Of a DNA stretch of 64,000 nt, positions 50,773 to 59,607 are shown piece after piece. The stretch is from Algoriphagus ratkowskyi (lineage in GTDB: Bacteria; Bacteroidota; Bacteroidia; Cytophagales; Cyclobacteriaceae): NCBI RefSeq assembly GCF_002150505.1, contig NZ_MSSV01000004.1:248001-312000 (forward strand). Reading direction: 5' to 3'. Within the stretch, counting starts at the first letter, position 1, and every line of letters starts with the position of its first letter. A model generated the notes under the pieces. That model was not told where the DNA came from. It saw nothing but the letters and a program-made list of their open reading frames with translations, and made no database searches. A program made the translations under genes and the position numbers.

Positions 50773-51474
50773 TCAAACGAGGTTTAATTTTTTCATTAAT
50801 TCCGGGCGCCTCGATCTACTTATAGGAATAACAAATTTTTGAATTAAAATCGTATTGTCTTGGATGTCTATGATTTTGCTAAGGTTGATAATGTATGATC
50901 GATGAACTTGGAAAAAAGATTTGTGAGGAAGCTTGGATTTGATTTTGGACAGGGTCGTGTGTACTCTATATTCTGTGTTGTCAAGGTGGATTAAAATGTA
51001 ATCTCCTTTAGCCTCAATCATATTAACCTCCTCAGAATTAAGTTTAATTAATCTTTTATCAATATTAATGTAAAATTGACTACTTACATTTGGAATATTA
51101 GGCGATAAATTATGAGAATGTGGGAGATTTTTTCTTGCTTTTTGAACAGCTTTTTTAAATCTTTCAGGGTCGATTGGTTTAATAAGAAAGGCAACAATAT
51201 TGTCGTATTCAAAGGCTTTTAGGGCGGATTCTTTATCAGATGTAGTTAGGATAATTTGTGAAGAACTTTTTAGGGTCTGTATGAAATCAAATCCAGAAAA
51301 GCCTGGCATGTGAATGTCTAGAAAAATTAAATCCACTTGTTCCTTGTTAAGAAAAATAAATGCATCCATTGCATTGTTAAAAGCGCCCACCACCTCAAGA
51401 TTAGGTTCTTGGTTGCATAAAAAAGTTAAAATTTCTCTTGACACACTCTCGTCGTCAACTACTATGCAGTTCAT
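50773..51474 (-). CDS. LytTR-family response regulator (end of phosphorelay cluster)
   Basis: The 233-residue protein has a receiver domain with Asp7-Asp8, phospho-acceptor Asp53 (LIFLDIHMPGFSG) and Lys99 (FLIKPIDPERF). A C-terminal LytTR domain follows (EAKGDYILIHLDNTEYRVHTTLSKI, SFFQVHRSYIINLSKI). It is the last gene of a four-gene minus-strand cluster and overlaps the preceding Hpt gene by 20 bases. It presumably receives phosphate through that Hpt protein and controls transcription. Confidence 0.93.
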   Translation of the reverse strand: MNCIVVDDESVSREILTFLCNQEPNLEVVGAFNNAMDAFIFLNKEQVDLIFLDIHMPGFSGFDFIQTLKSSSQIILTTSDKESALKAFEYDNIVAFLIKPIDPERFKKAVQKARKNLPHSHNLSPNIPNVSSQFYINIDKRLIKLNSEEVNMIEAKGDYILIHLDNTEYRVHTTLSKIKSKLPHKSFFQVHRSYIINLSKIIDIQDNTILIQKFVIPISRSRRPELMKKLNLV

Positions 51475-51802
51475 GTGGTTCCTCCGGATATTCTGGGAGA
51501 AAATTAAGAATTTTTGTGACGATTTCCAGAAATTCTTCTTGATTATTTAGTTTTCCATCTCTTAAATCTAATTCATGCTGGTTTGCTAGTATAAAACCTT
51601 GCTCCATTTGAAAAAAGGCAATTTTGTGATTGATTTTATGGACTATTTCTGCTGCCCAAAAATAATTTTCTGCTTTCAGTGCATTCTTGTAATTGTCTAA
51701 TTCCTCCGGTAGTTCGGTGATTAAGATCCGAAGTATCTTTACTTCAAATTTTTCATTGCCGTTAGATAGGGTCTTAAGATACTTGAGTGAAGGACGTTCC
51801 AT
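51455..51802 (-). CDS. Hpt-type phosphotransfer protein
   Basis: The start is placed at the ATG at 51802 (MERPSLKYLKTLSNGNEKF), 115 residues; a longer frame from 51889 would overlap the upstream gene heavily. The protein is all-helical with an Hpt-like pattern: FEVKILRILITELPEELDNYKNALKAENYFWAAEIVHKINHKIAFFQME. The likely phospho-His is His55 (VHKIN); His59 is an alternative. The usual Lys three residues after the His is Asn here. It lies between a HATPase-like gene and the LytTR regulator, so it would pass phosphate between them. Confidence 0.75.
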   Translation of the reverse strand: MERPSLKYLKTLSNGNEKFEVKILRILITELPEELDNYKNALKAENYFWAAEIVHKINHKIAFFQMEQGFILANQHELDLRDGKLNNQEEFLEIVTKILNFLPEYPEEPHELHSS

Positions 51803-51818
51803 TTGTTTACAGTAGATT

Positions 51819-52253
51819 TTATTCTGGTAGAAAGGTTTCGATTTGCGTGTTTGCTTTCTTAGAAATGATAAGTTTGAATTTTGATACAATGTGTTTTTTA
51901 TTTATTTCTTCACTCATCTGACCAGCGGTTATATTCTGAATTAATAAGCCGAAGATCCATGAGTTGCGATCTCTTATATGTATGATCTCAATAGTTCCAG
52001 TTTCCTCTTGTAGCTTATTAGATACTTGAGCAAGGAACTGCTTGAAAGTCTTTTTTATATAGTTTGGGTTGCCTTTAATGAATGGCAAAGTGGTGTTTAG
52101 CTTAAAACGAATAGTGCCTTGCCCCTCCAAATCAATTATCAAGCTTTTCAAAAATTCGTAGCTATCTATAATTCGCTCTTCGTTATCTAGAAGTGCAAAA
52201 GATGTATATATGTCATTTGTATTGATCATACTAGTGATTGGTTTTAAAGTCAT
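51819..52253 (-). CDS. Degenerate histidine-kinase ATPase-like protein
   Basis: The 144-residue protein resembles part of a histidine-kinase ATPase domain: IDSYEFLKSLIIDLEGQGTIRFKLNTTLPFIKGNPNYIKKTFKQFLAQVSNKL corresponds to the region leading into the N box. The expected Asn residues of the N box and the DxGxG of the G1 box are not present (it reads LLIQNITAGQMSEE). No dimerisation His is visible. It may thus be a pseudokinase or regulatory fragment. It lies second in a four-gene signalling cluster. The kinase-like assignment is a reading of pattern and not certain. Confidence 0.6.
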   Translation of the reverse strand: MTLKPITSMINTNDIYTSFALLDNEERIIDSYEFLKSLIIDLEGQGTIRFKLNTTLPFIKGNPNYIKKTFKQFLAQVSNKLQEETGTIEIIHIRDRNSWIFGLLIQNITAGQMSEEINKKHIVSKFKLIISKKANTQIETFLPE

Positions 52254-52293
52254 TATAATGGGGCAAGGCTTGGGTGTTAAACAACTTACTCTT

Positions 52294-52704
52294 CTACTTA
52301 GGTGTTATTGTGTGAAGTGTTCTAATACTCCAATAATTAATCAAAGATTTTATAGTTTCTTTATATTGTACATGATTGAATGGCTTTTGAATCAAACTAG
52401 CTATTCCTAATTCATAGCAGGAATTAATGTCTGATAGATTAGTAGAGGTACTGAATACTACCACTGGTATTAATTTTAAGTTTGGCATTGTTTTTATTTT
52501 TTTAAGGAATTTAATTCCATTAAGCCTCGGCATATTGAGGTCCAGCAAAATCAAATTAGGGAGGGTTTTAGCTGTTATTAGGATGTCTAATGCTACCTGT
52601 CCATCCTCCGCGTGAATTATTATGATCTTAAAATCCAGGAGTGCTAGTGTTTGACTAAATCTGGCTTGTTCGAGTAAATCATCTTCTATTAGTAAAATCT
52701 GCAA
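52294..52704 (-). CDS. Single-domain response regulator (Rcp1-like)
   Basis: The 136-residue CheY-like protein consists of one receiver domain with Glu7-Asp8-Asp9, phospho-acceptor Asp55 (LILLDLNMPRLNG), Thr86 and Lys107 (IQKPFNH). It lacks an output domain. It resembles Rcp1-type regulators that pair with hybrid or phytochrome-like kinases. It heads the minus-strand cluster of four genes (gaps 40, 16 and a 20-base overlap). Confidence 0.92.
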   Translation of the reverse strand: MQILLIEDDLLEQARFSQTLALLDFKIIIIHAEDGQVALDILITAKTLPNLILLDLNMPRLNGIKFLKKIKTMPNLKLIPVVVFSTSTNLSDINSCYELGIASLIQKPFNHVQYKETIKSLINYWSIRTLHTITPK

Positions 52705-52896
52705 CTTGTTTTTTTATAAATGTCGGGGCTTTTCGATACAAAAAATTAAAAAAGCAGTTGAGGGCTGATTACCTATCGTTGAATTGCAGGAATCTGTCGA
52801 GGAACTAATCTTTGTTGAGTGCGAAAATCTACTATGGGCCTGTAAATAGTGATAAGTAATCTAGCCTTTTAGTAGATTGAACTTATAATAACTGCA

Positions 52897-53097
52897 TTGG
52901 AAACATCAGTATTAGAGTGTTTGAAGTCGGTCTTACGTTCAATGATTCAGTTGAAGGATGACTTACTTGCATCAATGGGAGATGTTAATGATTTAAAAAG
53001 TAGAGAGCTACAAACTGATTCAATGCTAGAGTCCGAGGAAGGAGATTTTTTTCAGTTAAGAGTTAGAGCGGGGTGTCCATCAAAAAAACAGGCATAA
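52897..53097 (+). CDS. Possible small protein, weak support
   Basis: A TTG-initiated frame of 66 codons reads METSVLECLKSVLRSMIQLKD and ends SKKQA. It is helical-looking but shows no family and has only the alternative start. It is separated from the signalling cluster by 192 bases and ends at the tRNA-Ser terminator. It may be a chance frame or a remnant; I keep it with low confidence. Confidence 0.25.
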   Translation: METSVLECLKSVLRSMIQLKDDLLASMGDVNDLKSRELQTDSMLESEEGDFFQLRVRAGCPSKKQA

Positions 53098-53129
53098 AAA
53101 AAGCGCTAAAGTCGTTAAACTTTAGCGCT
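53093..53129 (-). terminator. Intrinsic terminator after tRNA-Ser
   Basis: On the minus strand AGCGCTAAAG-tttaacga-CTTTAGCGCTTTTTTT is a ten-pair stem with a T run, four bases past the tRNA. Confidence 0.9.
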
Positions 53130-53132
53130 ATG

Positions 53133-53217
53133 CAGAGGAAGAGGGATTCGAACCCCCGGTACCTCACAGTACAACGGTTTTCAAGACCGCCGCATTCGAC
53201 CGCTCTGCCATTCCTCT
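53133..53217 (-). tRNA. tRNA-Ser (anticodon TGA)
   Basis: On the minus strand the acceptor AGAGGAA/TTCCTCT with discriminator G encloses the D arm, an anticodon stem around CTTGAAA (anticodon TGA), a long variable arm (GTACTGTGAGGTAC) typical of serine tRNAs, and the T arm GGGGG-TTCGAAT-CCCTC. The length is 85 bases; CCA is not encoded. Confidence 0.96.
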
Positions 53218-53253
53218 AGGTCCTCACCAGATTTTAATCTCTGATTAGGATTG

Positions 53254-53283
53254 CAAAAGTAAGATAAAAGTAAACTTTTGCAA
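53254..53283 (-). promoter_or_regulatory. Promoter of tRNA-Ser
   Basis: On the minus strand TTG (53281-53283), 19 bases and TACTTTTG (53254-53261) match the Bacteroidota promoter. The tRNA begins about 36 bases downstream. Confidence 0.72.
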
Positions 53284-53339
53284 AGCACTTCTGCTCTTTT
53301 TCTGCTAACCTTCTGATTGTATTGTAATTAATTTTTTGA

Positions 53340-55187
53340 TTATTTTGAATTCTTATTCTCTTTACCTGATTTTTCAGCAATCCAAAGATTAACTTCCTCC
53401 TCTAAGATATTCAAAGGAAGCGCACCTTGTCCAAGAACTAAATCATGGAAAGCTTTTAGATCAAACTTTTCTCCAAGTTCCTTCTCAGACTTCGCTCTCA
53501 ATTCTTGAATTTTGAGCATCCCAATCTTGTATCCTGTAGCCTGTCCAGGCATTACCATGTACCGTCTTACTTCGGACTGTATTGCACCAGCCGAGATGGA
53601 TGAGTTCTCTTCGAAATAAGCAATGGCATCTGCCTCGGTCCATCCTTTCGAGTGAAGTCCTGTATCAGTCACGAGACGTATTGCTCTCCAAACCTCATTT
53701 ACCAACCTGCCAAAATCATAGTAAGGATTCTTATACCCACCCATTTCCTTTGCCAAAGCCTCAGAGTACAAGGCCCATCCTTCCACGTATGCGTTGAAGA
53801 ATAGTTGAGTTCTGAATTTGGGAATGTCCTGAAGTTCCTGTTGAATAGAAATCTGCATATGGTGACCTGGAGTGCCTTCATGATAAGCTACGCCTTCCAA
53901 TGTGGATTTGGGCATGGCTGTCATGTCCGAAAGATGCACATAATAAGTGCCTGGTCGGCTGCCATCTGGAGTGCCCTGAGCATAATGCTGCGGTGCGCCA
54001 TCTTGCTCACGGAAGGCCTCAACACGCCTTACTTCAAGTTTTGCTTTTGGAAGTATGCCAAAGAATTCGGGAGCTCGCTTAGTCAAAGTATCCAGATATG
54101 CTGTGGATTCATCCAAGTAAGCTTTTCTACCTTCGTCTGTATTCGGGAAATAAAATTGAGGATCGCTGTTGATGAATTTAAAAAATGCCTTTAAGTCACC
54201 TTCAAATCCCACTTGCTCTTTTATAGCAAGCATCTCCTTTTGTATTCTTTCAACTTCTTTGAGGCCTATTTCATGAATTTCGTCTGCTGATAGTTCAGTT
54301 GTAGTAGCACTTTTTAGCTTGAAAGCATAGTACTTATTTCCATTTTCATGTCGACTGAGGCCTGTTGGTGTAGCTTCTAGGGCGGGTAATTCTTCTTTTA
54401 GCCAAGCCACCAATGCGGCATAGGCTGGTTTGACTGAGTTGCTAAGAGATTCTTTGGCTTCTGATCTCAGAGTTCCTGCCTCTTCACTCGTGATTTTACC
54501 TTCATCTTCGAGTTTCTGAATTTTGGAAAGAGCATCGCTCCAAAGCGGTGATTTTTTACCAGTATCGCTAAAAGGCTGACCTTTAATCAGTGCTTCTGCT
54601 TGCTGGATCACATATTCATAAGCAAACTTTGGAGGCTTATTTCCTTCGATAGCCTGTGCTTTAGCTCTATCCATAAGTTGACCAATTGCCCTGCCTAGCT
54701 CGGAATAGCGAGAAATAAGCGCTTCCATATCTCCTAATGAATCCACCTTATGATAGTTGATCAGCATATTCGGTAGGGAAGTATGTGAACCACTCATCTG
54801 GTTGAACTCATAGCCAGAATTCCTGAATGCATACTCTGATTTGGCTTGCTCATACTGGTATTCCCAAAGTCTCCATGACAATTGAGCTTGATGATCACTA
54901 GTTTTCTCATCAAATTTTTCCTTCATCTCCGCGACACTAGCTTCCATCCAGTCAAGGCGCTTCTTTTCTCCCGCCTCGCTGAGGTCATCTATTTCTGAGT
55001 AATGATCTTTTCTGCCTTGTGTAGTAAGTTGAAGAGGACTCATCTGAAGCAATTCCTCATACTGCTGGTCAAACCAACTGTTTATTTCTGCTGTGGAATC
55101 TTTAGCCTCTTCAGGTTTTGTGCAGCTAATGAGAAAAATACAGCATAGAAAGAGAACAAAAGAATTCTTTAATAGACCTGTTTTCAT
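53340..55187 (-). CDS. DUF885-family lipoprotein, putative metallopeptidase
   Basis: The 615-residue exported lipoprotein has a signal peptide with lipobox LISC (Cys22) and TKPEE after it. The DUF885 domain carries the zinc motif GVAYHEGTPGHHMQISIQ near residue 436 (HEGTPGHH). ARRTYY-like stretches include HYAQGTPDGSRPGTYYVHLSDMTAMPKSTLEGVAYHE and AYVEGWALYSEALAKEMGGY. Members are thought to be carboxypeptidase-like enzymes. It is in the envelope, facing the periplasm or surface. It precedes yihY on the same strand only at a distance and seems separate. Confidence 0.92.
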   Translation of the reverse strand: MKTGLLKNSFVLFLCCIFLISCTKPEEAKDSTAEINSWFDQQYEELLQMSPLQLTTQGRKDHYSEIDDLSEAGEKKRLDWMEASVAEMKEKFDEKTSDHQAQLSWRLWEYQYEQAKSEYAFRNSGYEFNQMSGSHTSLPNMLINYHKVDSLGDMEALISRYSELGRAIGQLMDRAKAQAIEGNKPPKFAYEYVIQQAEALIKGQPFSDTGKKSPLWSDALSKIQKLEDEGKITSEEAGTLRSEAKESLSNSVKPAYAALVAWLKEELPALEATPTGLSRHENGNKYYAFKLKSATTTELSADEIHEIGLKEVERIQKEMLAIKEQVGFEGDLKAFFKFINSDPQFYFPNTDEGRKAYLDESTAYLDTLTKRAPEFFGILPKAKLEVRRVEAFREQDGAPQHYAQGTPDGSRPGTYYVHLSDMTAMPKSTLEGVAYHEGTPGHHMQISIQQELQDIPKFRTQLFFNAYVEGWALYSEALAKEMGGYKNPYYDFGRLVNEVWRAIRLVTDTGLHSKGWTEADAIAYFEENSSISAGAIQSEVRRYMVMPGQATGYKIGMLKIQELRAKSEKELGEKFDLKAFHDLVLGQGALPLNILEEEVNLWIAEKSGKENKNSK

Positions 55188-55291
55188 ATGGAGGGAAAGT
55201 TTATATCGTGGAAATATAAGGAATTAAATTCAACGTCTTGATCAGTCAATTGAAGTGTTATTGATGCGAAAAATAGCTACAAAAAGTAAGT

Positions 55292-56278
55292 TCAGCTGGC
55301 TATACTTTTTTTCTCCTCTTGTATCAAATCTTCAATTCTTTTATTGTTCTTCCGTTTTTTATTCTCCTCTACCAAGTCCAAACTTACATTTACTTCAAAG
55401 CACACGATCACTATAATTGACGTGATTAGCAGCCACAGCATCAGGGCGATCAACGTTCCGATGGAACCATAAAGTTTATTATAGCTGGCAAAATTATTTA
55501 GGTAAAATGAGAAGCCATAAAACCCTAAAGTGATTAAGAGGCCAGCTAATTTGGCTCCTGTAGAGAAGAAATTCCACTTGTCATGGACAGCTGGCGCAAA
55601 TCGGAAAATAAAAGCAGTGGTGATATAAAACATCAGCAATAGAATCAGAAACTTAAGGCTAGAGAATAAAAAAATCATAAAGCCAGAATTAAAAACCTGC
55701 ATCTCATCTAACCTGCGAATCACAACACCCCCGACAATCATAACTATGCTCGCGGTGATTACTGTCAATGCGAGCACCATCACGATGCTTACGGCTATTC
55801 CCCGGCTCATCATAAAACCTCTATTATCCTTAGTCTGATAGACAGAATTGAAGGAATTCATCATGGACATTACTCCCTGTGTCGAAGCAAACAAAGCGAA
55901 GAAAAAACCCAAAGAAAGCATGCTTTGCCGTGGTTTTGAAACAATGTCCATAATGGTGTTCTCGGATTGACTATATACTTCTAGAGGCAGTATTTCCTGG
56001 ATAAAGCTCAAGATGTTTTGTGTAGTGATATAGGGAAAAATATCCTGTAAATAAGGGATAAGATTTAAAAGGAAGAGTATTAACGGAAAAAGTGCAATTG
56101 TGAAATTAAAGGCCATGGATCCAGCACGCTCAATGATATCATCTTTTTTGAGCTGAATCAAAAAAATCCTACCTAAATCAAAGAGGTTCTTGTCAGGGTC
56201 ACCAAAGTGAATTTTCTTCAGCTTCCGAGCTTGCCAAAGTAGTTTTACTTCTAACCTGAGAATTTTTGTTTTGATCAC
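55292..56278 (-). CDS. YihY/BrkB-family inner-membrane protein
   Basis: The protein has 328 residues. The family core starts ERAGSMAFNFTIALFPLILFLLNLIPYL and has six membrane helices. GSIGTLIALMLWLLITSIIVIVCFEVNVSLD is the C-terminal signature, followed by a charged tail (ENKKRKNNKRIEDL). The function of the family is unproven despite old links to ribonuclease BN. It is followed upstream by a thioesterase gene ten bases away and mltG, suggesting an operon mltG-thioesterase-yihY on the minus strand. Confidence 0.93.
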   Translation of the reverse strand: MIKTKILRLEVKLLWQARKLKKIHFGDPDKNLFDLGRIFLIQLKKDDIIERAGSMAFNFTIALFPLILFLLNLIPYLQDIFPYITTQNILSFIQEILPLEVYSQSENTIMDIVSKPRQSMLSLGFFFALFASTQGVMSMMNSFNSVYQTKDNRGFMMSRGIAVSIVMVLALTVITASIVMIVGGVVIRRLDEMQVFNSGFMIFLFSSLKFLILLLMFYITTAFIFRFAPAVHDKWNFFSTGAKLAGLLITLGFYGFSFYLNNFASYNKLYGSIGTLIALMLWLLITSIIVIVCFEVNVSLDLVEENKKRKNNKRIEDLIQEEKKSIAS

Positions 56279-56288
56279 TTTATCCTTC

Positions 56289-56696
56289 TTAGTGAAAATA
56301 CTGGTTTAATAAAGCTAACAAATTCTGTGGAGGTCTAGTCGGACGATGACTGTCTTTTTTAAGGAAGGTAAGTGTGGTCCATCCTTCGGTGATCAGTTCT
56401 TGCTGCTCATTAAAGACTTCATACTCAAATCGAATTCGTGCACTGGGAAGAGTAGGTATAGTCGTTTTGATCGTGAGTAATTCATCGTACTTGCCTGGTT
56501 TTAAGTATCTGAAATAACTTTCCAGTACAGGCATCATCACTCCTTCGTCTTCCATTTCCTTATAAGAAAAACCAATGCTCCGCATCGCTTCGACCCTAGC
56601 TACTTCAAAATACATCGCGTAATTGCCATAGTAGACGTAACTCATCTGGTCAGTCTCTGCGTAGCGAACTCGTATTTGTGTTTCGGTCGTATACAT
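56289..56696 (-). CDS. YbgC-type acyl-CoA thioesterase
   Basis: The 135-residue hotdog-fold enzyme begins TETQIRVRYAETDQMSYVYYGNYAMYFEVARVEAMRSIGFSYKEME, with the Asp-containing active-site motif AETDQMSYVYYGNY. It hydrolyses short acyl-CoAs or acyl-ACPs; the real substrate is unclear. It lies one base after mltG and ten bases before yihY. Confidence 0.93.
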   Translation of the reverse strand: MYTTETQIRVRYAETDQMSYVYYGNYAMYFEVARVEAMRSIGFSYKEMEDEGVMMPVLESYFRYLKPGKYDELLTIKTTIPTLPSARIRFEYEVFNEQQELITEGWTTLTFLKKDSHRPTRPPQNLLALLNQYFH

Positions 56697-56697
56697 G

Positions 56698-57744
56698 TTA
56701 GAATATTTTTGCTTTGTTCAAAGCAGCCTGATAGCGTCTAGCATTTGCATTATGCTCTGCCAAAGAGCTGGCAAAAGAATGATACCCTGAAAAATCTTCT
56801 TTGGCGCACATGTACAAATAGGAATTATTGTCCGCGTCTAGAACTGCATCAAGAGATTTGATGTCTGGGAGATTGATAGGTCCTGGAGGCAAACCAGTGT
56901 ATTTATACGTATTGTAGGGACTTTCAATTTCTTTGTGGACATTCAATACACGTTTTAATTCAAAATCTCCCGAAGCAAAAACCAAGGTAGGATCCGCCTG
57001 AAGAGGCATTCCTATGTTGAGACGGTTTAAGTAGAGACCGGCGATTACTGGTCGTTCGTCGGCTTTTTGCTGACTTTCCGCTTGCACTATACTTGCGAGA
57101 GTGCTCACTTGTTTTTGGTTTAAGCCAAGAGCTGCTGCCTTCTGCTTTCGCTCGTCAGTCCAGAATGCATTGTATTCTTTATACATTCTGTCGAAAAGTG
57201 CTTCTGAGCTAGTATTCCACCAAAGTTCATAAGTGTTTGGTATAAACATGCTCATGATGGTCTCCTCGTCAAAATCAAACTTTCGGATATAAACAGAGTC
57301 TTTCACAAGTGTTAAAAACTGATCTTCTGAAATTTCCATATTGGCCGTAATTTTTTCAGCCAAATCCTCCTTGGTTCTCACATTATTAAAAGTAACCCGA
57401 ATAGGAGTCTGTTTTCCTGATCGAAGTAATTTAACCAATTGGAGATTGGTCATTTTTGGGGTTATGGTATAGAGTCCTGGCTTTACAGATTCCTGATAAC
57501 CTGTAATTCTAGAAACGAAGCCAAAGCTAACCAGATCATTTACTACAAAATCATCATATAACTTGTTCGAAACTGATTTGTATGTGTCATTACTGCTTAT
57601 TTTGAGCATGTAGTTTTGATCGGAATCTACCAGTGTATTTGGGCTGAAAAACACCTGATAGAAGTAAAAGCTGAAGGAAATTGCTAGTACCGAAAAGCTG
57701 ATGACCAGTGTGAGTGCTATTTTTCTTTTTTTATCCGTTTCCAT
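56698..57744 (-). CDS. mltG: Endolytic murein transglycosylase MltG
   Basis: The 348-residue protein has one N-terminal membrane helix (IALTLVISFSVLAISFSFYFY), a LysM-like region (NYMLKISSNDTYKSVSNKLYDDFVVND) and the YceG/MltG catalytic domain. Its Glu lies in TLASIVQAESQQKADERPVIAGLYLNRLNIGMPLQADPT. SPYNTYKYTGLPPGPINLPDIKSLDAVL completes the signature. It cuts nascent glycan strands to release them from synthesis. It is the first gene of the mltG-thioesterase-yihY unit. Confidence 0.96.
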   Translation of the reverse strand: METDKKRKIALTLVISFSVLAISFSFYFYQVFFSPNTLVDSDQNYMLKISSNDTYKSVSNKLYDDFVVNDLVSFGFVSRITGYQESVKPGLYTITPKMTNLQLVKLLRSGKQTPIRVTFNNVRTKEDLAEKITANMEISEDQFLTLVKDSVYIRKFDFDEETIMSMFIPNTYELWWNTSSEALFDRMYKEYNAFWTDERKQKAAALGLNQKQVSTLASIVQAESQQKADERPVIAGLYLNRLNIGMPLQADPTLVFASGDFELKRVLNVHKEIESPYNTYKYTGLPPGPINLPDIKSLDAVLDADNNSYLYMCAKEDFSGYHSFASSLAEHNANARRYQAALNKAKIF

Positions 57745-57830
57745 ATTTAGGCCAAAAATAAGGAAAAATCTAAGGAGGAGTTTGTGCTTCAGACAAGGTA
57801 ATTATACCTTTCTGTCTAAACTTGGTATTA

Positions 57831-58265
57831 ATGGAGGTCATTTCCGTCACCTGTGCCCTTATTTTTGCTAATGAAAAAGTACTTTGTGCTCAGCGATCTG
57901 AGACTATGACGCTTCCCGAATTATGGGAATTTCCAGGTGGAAAAATTGAAGAAGGAGAAAGTCCAGAAGCCTGTTTAATTCGTGAAATCAAAGAAGAATT
58001 GGCTATTTCGATCAGTTTGGTTAGTACTTTGCTTCCAAATGAACATTCCTATATTCAGGGTAAAGTGATTCGATTGATTCCTTTTGTCTGTATATGGAGG
58101 TCTGGGGAGATTTCATTGCTTGAACATAAAGAAGTGAAATGGCTGAATAAGGATGAGTTGGAAACATTAAACTGGGCTCCTGCTGATATCCCAATAGTTA
58201 ATGAGCTGTTGGAGAATTGGAACAATATTCAGAGACAACTAGTTGGATACACGAGAAAAGAATAA
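57831..58265 (+). CDS. Nudix hydrolase, MutT-like
   Basis: I start at the ATG at 57831 (MEVISVTCALIFANEK); a TTG three codons earlier is unlikely. The 144-residue protein has a Nudix box GGKIEEGESPEACLIREIKEELAI, with the last Gly replaced by Ala. Its layout, with WEFPGGK and a C-terminal WAPADIPIV end, is that of MutT/8-oxo-dGTP diphosphatases, which clean oxidised nucleotides. It is followed after three bases by a TsaC-like gene and WbqC. Confidence 0.92.
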   Translation: MEVISVTCALIFANEKVLCAQRSETMTLPELWEFPGGKIEEGESPEACLIREIKEELAISISLVSTLLPNEHSYIQGKVIRLIPFVCIWRSGEISLLEHKEVKWLNKDELETLNWAPADIPIVNELLENWNNIQRQLVGYTRKE

Positions 58266-58268
58266 GAT

Positions 58269-58898
58269 ATGGCAGCTGAATTAATTCGATTATACGAGGA
58301 AAATCCTGATCCAGATAAAATCAGGCAAATCGCTCATACACTACGTGATGGAGGTGTGGTGATCTATCCTACGGATACAGTTTATGGGATGGGTTGCGAT
58401 ATCATGAACTTACGAGCGGTAGAGCGGATTTGCAAAATCAAAGGGATCAATCCTAAAAAACACAATTTTTCGATCATATGCGCGGATTTGAGCAACATTT
58501 CGCAGTTCACCAAGATGATAAGTAAGCCGGTTTTTAAAATGATGAAAAAAGGTTTGCCAGGGCCATTTACTTTCATTTTAGACGCAAGTCATCAGGTTCC
58601 AAAAATCTTGCACAGCAAAAAGAAAACAGTGGGAATCAGAGTTCCTGACCATAATGTGCCCCGAATGCTGGTGGAGGAATTGGGGCATCCCATCCTCACT
58701 ACTTCAATAAATGATGAAGATGAAGTGATAGAATATAGTACTGATCCCGAATTAATATTTGAAAAATATCAGCATCTCGTCGATATTGTGATTGATGGTG
58801 GATACGGTCAGAATGTTGGTTCTACTATTTTGGACTGTACCAGAGATGAAATAGAAGTTTTAAGAGAAGGTTTGGGTAAACTGGAGGACTTAGAGTAG
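58269..58898 (+). CDS. YciO/TsaC-family threonylcarbamoyl-AMP synthase
   Basis: The 209-residue protein has the Sua5/YciO/YrdC core: GGVVIYPTDTVYGMGCDIMNLRAVERICKIKGI, FSIICADLSNISQFTKMI, LPGPFTFILDAS, KKTVGIRVPDHNVPR and HPILTTSINDEDE. It lacks the Sua5 C-terminal domain. The family produces threonylcarbamoyl-AMP for t6A37 in tRNAs; whether this YciO-type member does so is uncertain. It is the middle gene of a tight Nudix-TsaC-WbqC unit (gaps 3 and 1 bases). Confidence 0.92.
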   Translation: MAAELIRLYEENPDPDKIRQIAHTLRDGGVVIYPTDTVYGMGCDIMNLRAVERICKIKGINPKKHNFSIICADLSNISQFTKMISKPVFKMMKKGLPGPFTFILDASHQVPKILHSKKKTVGIRVPDHNVPRMLVEELGHPILTTSINDEDEVIEYSTDPELIFEKYQHLVDIVIDGGYGQNVGSTILDCTRDEIEVLREGLGKLEDLE

Positions 58899-58899
58899 A

Positions 58900-59526
58900 A
58901 TGACAAAGAGCATTGCGGTTGATCTACATTATTTCCCGAATCTGGAGTTTTTTGCGGCTATCCTAGGAGCTGATGAATTAGTTTTTTTTCCTGAACTCAG
59001 GTACCAAAGACAGTCTTTCTTCAACCGAACTCAAATTCGACTTGCTAATAAAGTAGGCACGCTAAGTGTGCCTATTCAAGGTCGGAGACCTAGAATTTCG
59101 CAGGAAAAGATTAAGGTCGACTATGATCAAAGTTGGGTAAATATTCACTTGCGTGGCATTCAAAGCGCCTATGGAAAAGCACCTTTCTACGAATATTACT
59201 TCCCATATTTTGAAAAGGTCTTCGAGAAAAATATTGAAAGTTTATGGGAGTTGAATTGGGAAATGCTGACAATTTGTCTCAAGCTACTTGGTGTGCCTGT
59301 CAAGATGCGGGTACAGAGTTCATCGCAAGATCAGTCCTATACTGATGACATAAGAGGGCAACTAATGCCCTCAGTCCCATTTTCGGAACGAAACTTCTAT
59401 ACCCCAGAGTCTTATTTTCAACTTTTTGGCTTAGACTTTGATCCTAACCTCAGCATTCTGGATTTGTTGTTTTGCGAAGGCCCTGCATCTAAAGGTATCC
59501 TCTTAAAGTCTGTAAAAAAACAATGA
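58900..59526 (+). CDS. WbqC-family protein
   Basis: The 208 residues show the WbqC pattern: VDLHYFPNLEFFAAILGADELVF, RQSFFNRTQIRLANKVGTLSVPIQGRR, KAPFYEYYFPYFEKVFEK and a C-terminal ILDLLFCEGP. The family is found in O-antigen loci and elsewhere without a proven reaction. Here it follows the TsaC-like gene by one base, away from sugar genes. Confidence 0.92.
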   Translation: MTKSIAVDLHYFPNLEFFAAILGADELVFFPELRYQRQSFFNRTQIRLANKVGTLSVPIQGRRPRISQEKIKVDYDQSWVNIHLRGIQSAYGKAPFYEYYFPYFEKVFEKNIESLWELNWEMLTICLKLLGVPVKMRVQSSSQDQSYTDDIRGQLMPSVPFSERNFYTPESYFQLFGLDFDPNLSILDLLFCEGPASKGILLKSVKKQ

Positions 59527-59607
59527 ACAATCCACTAAAGGATTGTGTTTTCAAAACAAATTCGGTAACATACGTACAGGTTTATTTAACAATCAGATAA
59601 GAATTTA

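Noticed and set aside
59530-59607. CtsR or heat-shock (CIRCE) operator before clpC
   Set aside because: Neither the GGTCAAA tandem repeats nor TTAGCACTC/GAGTGCTAA is present in the leader.
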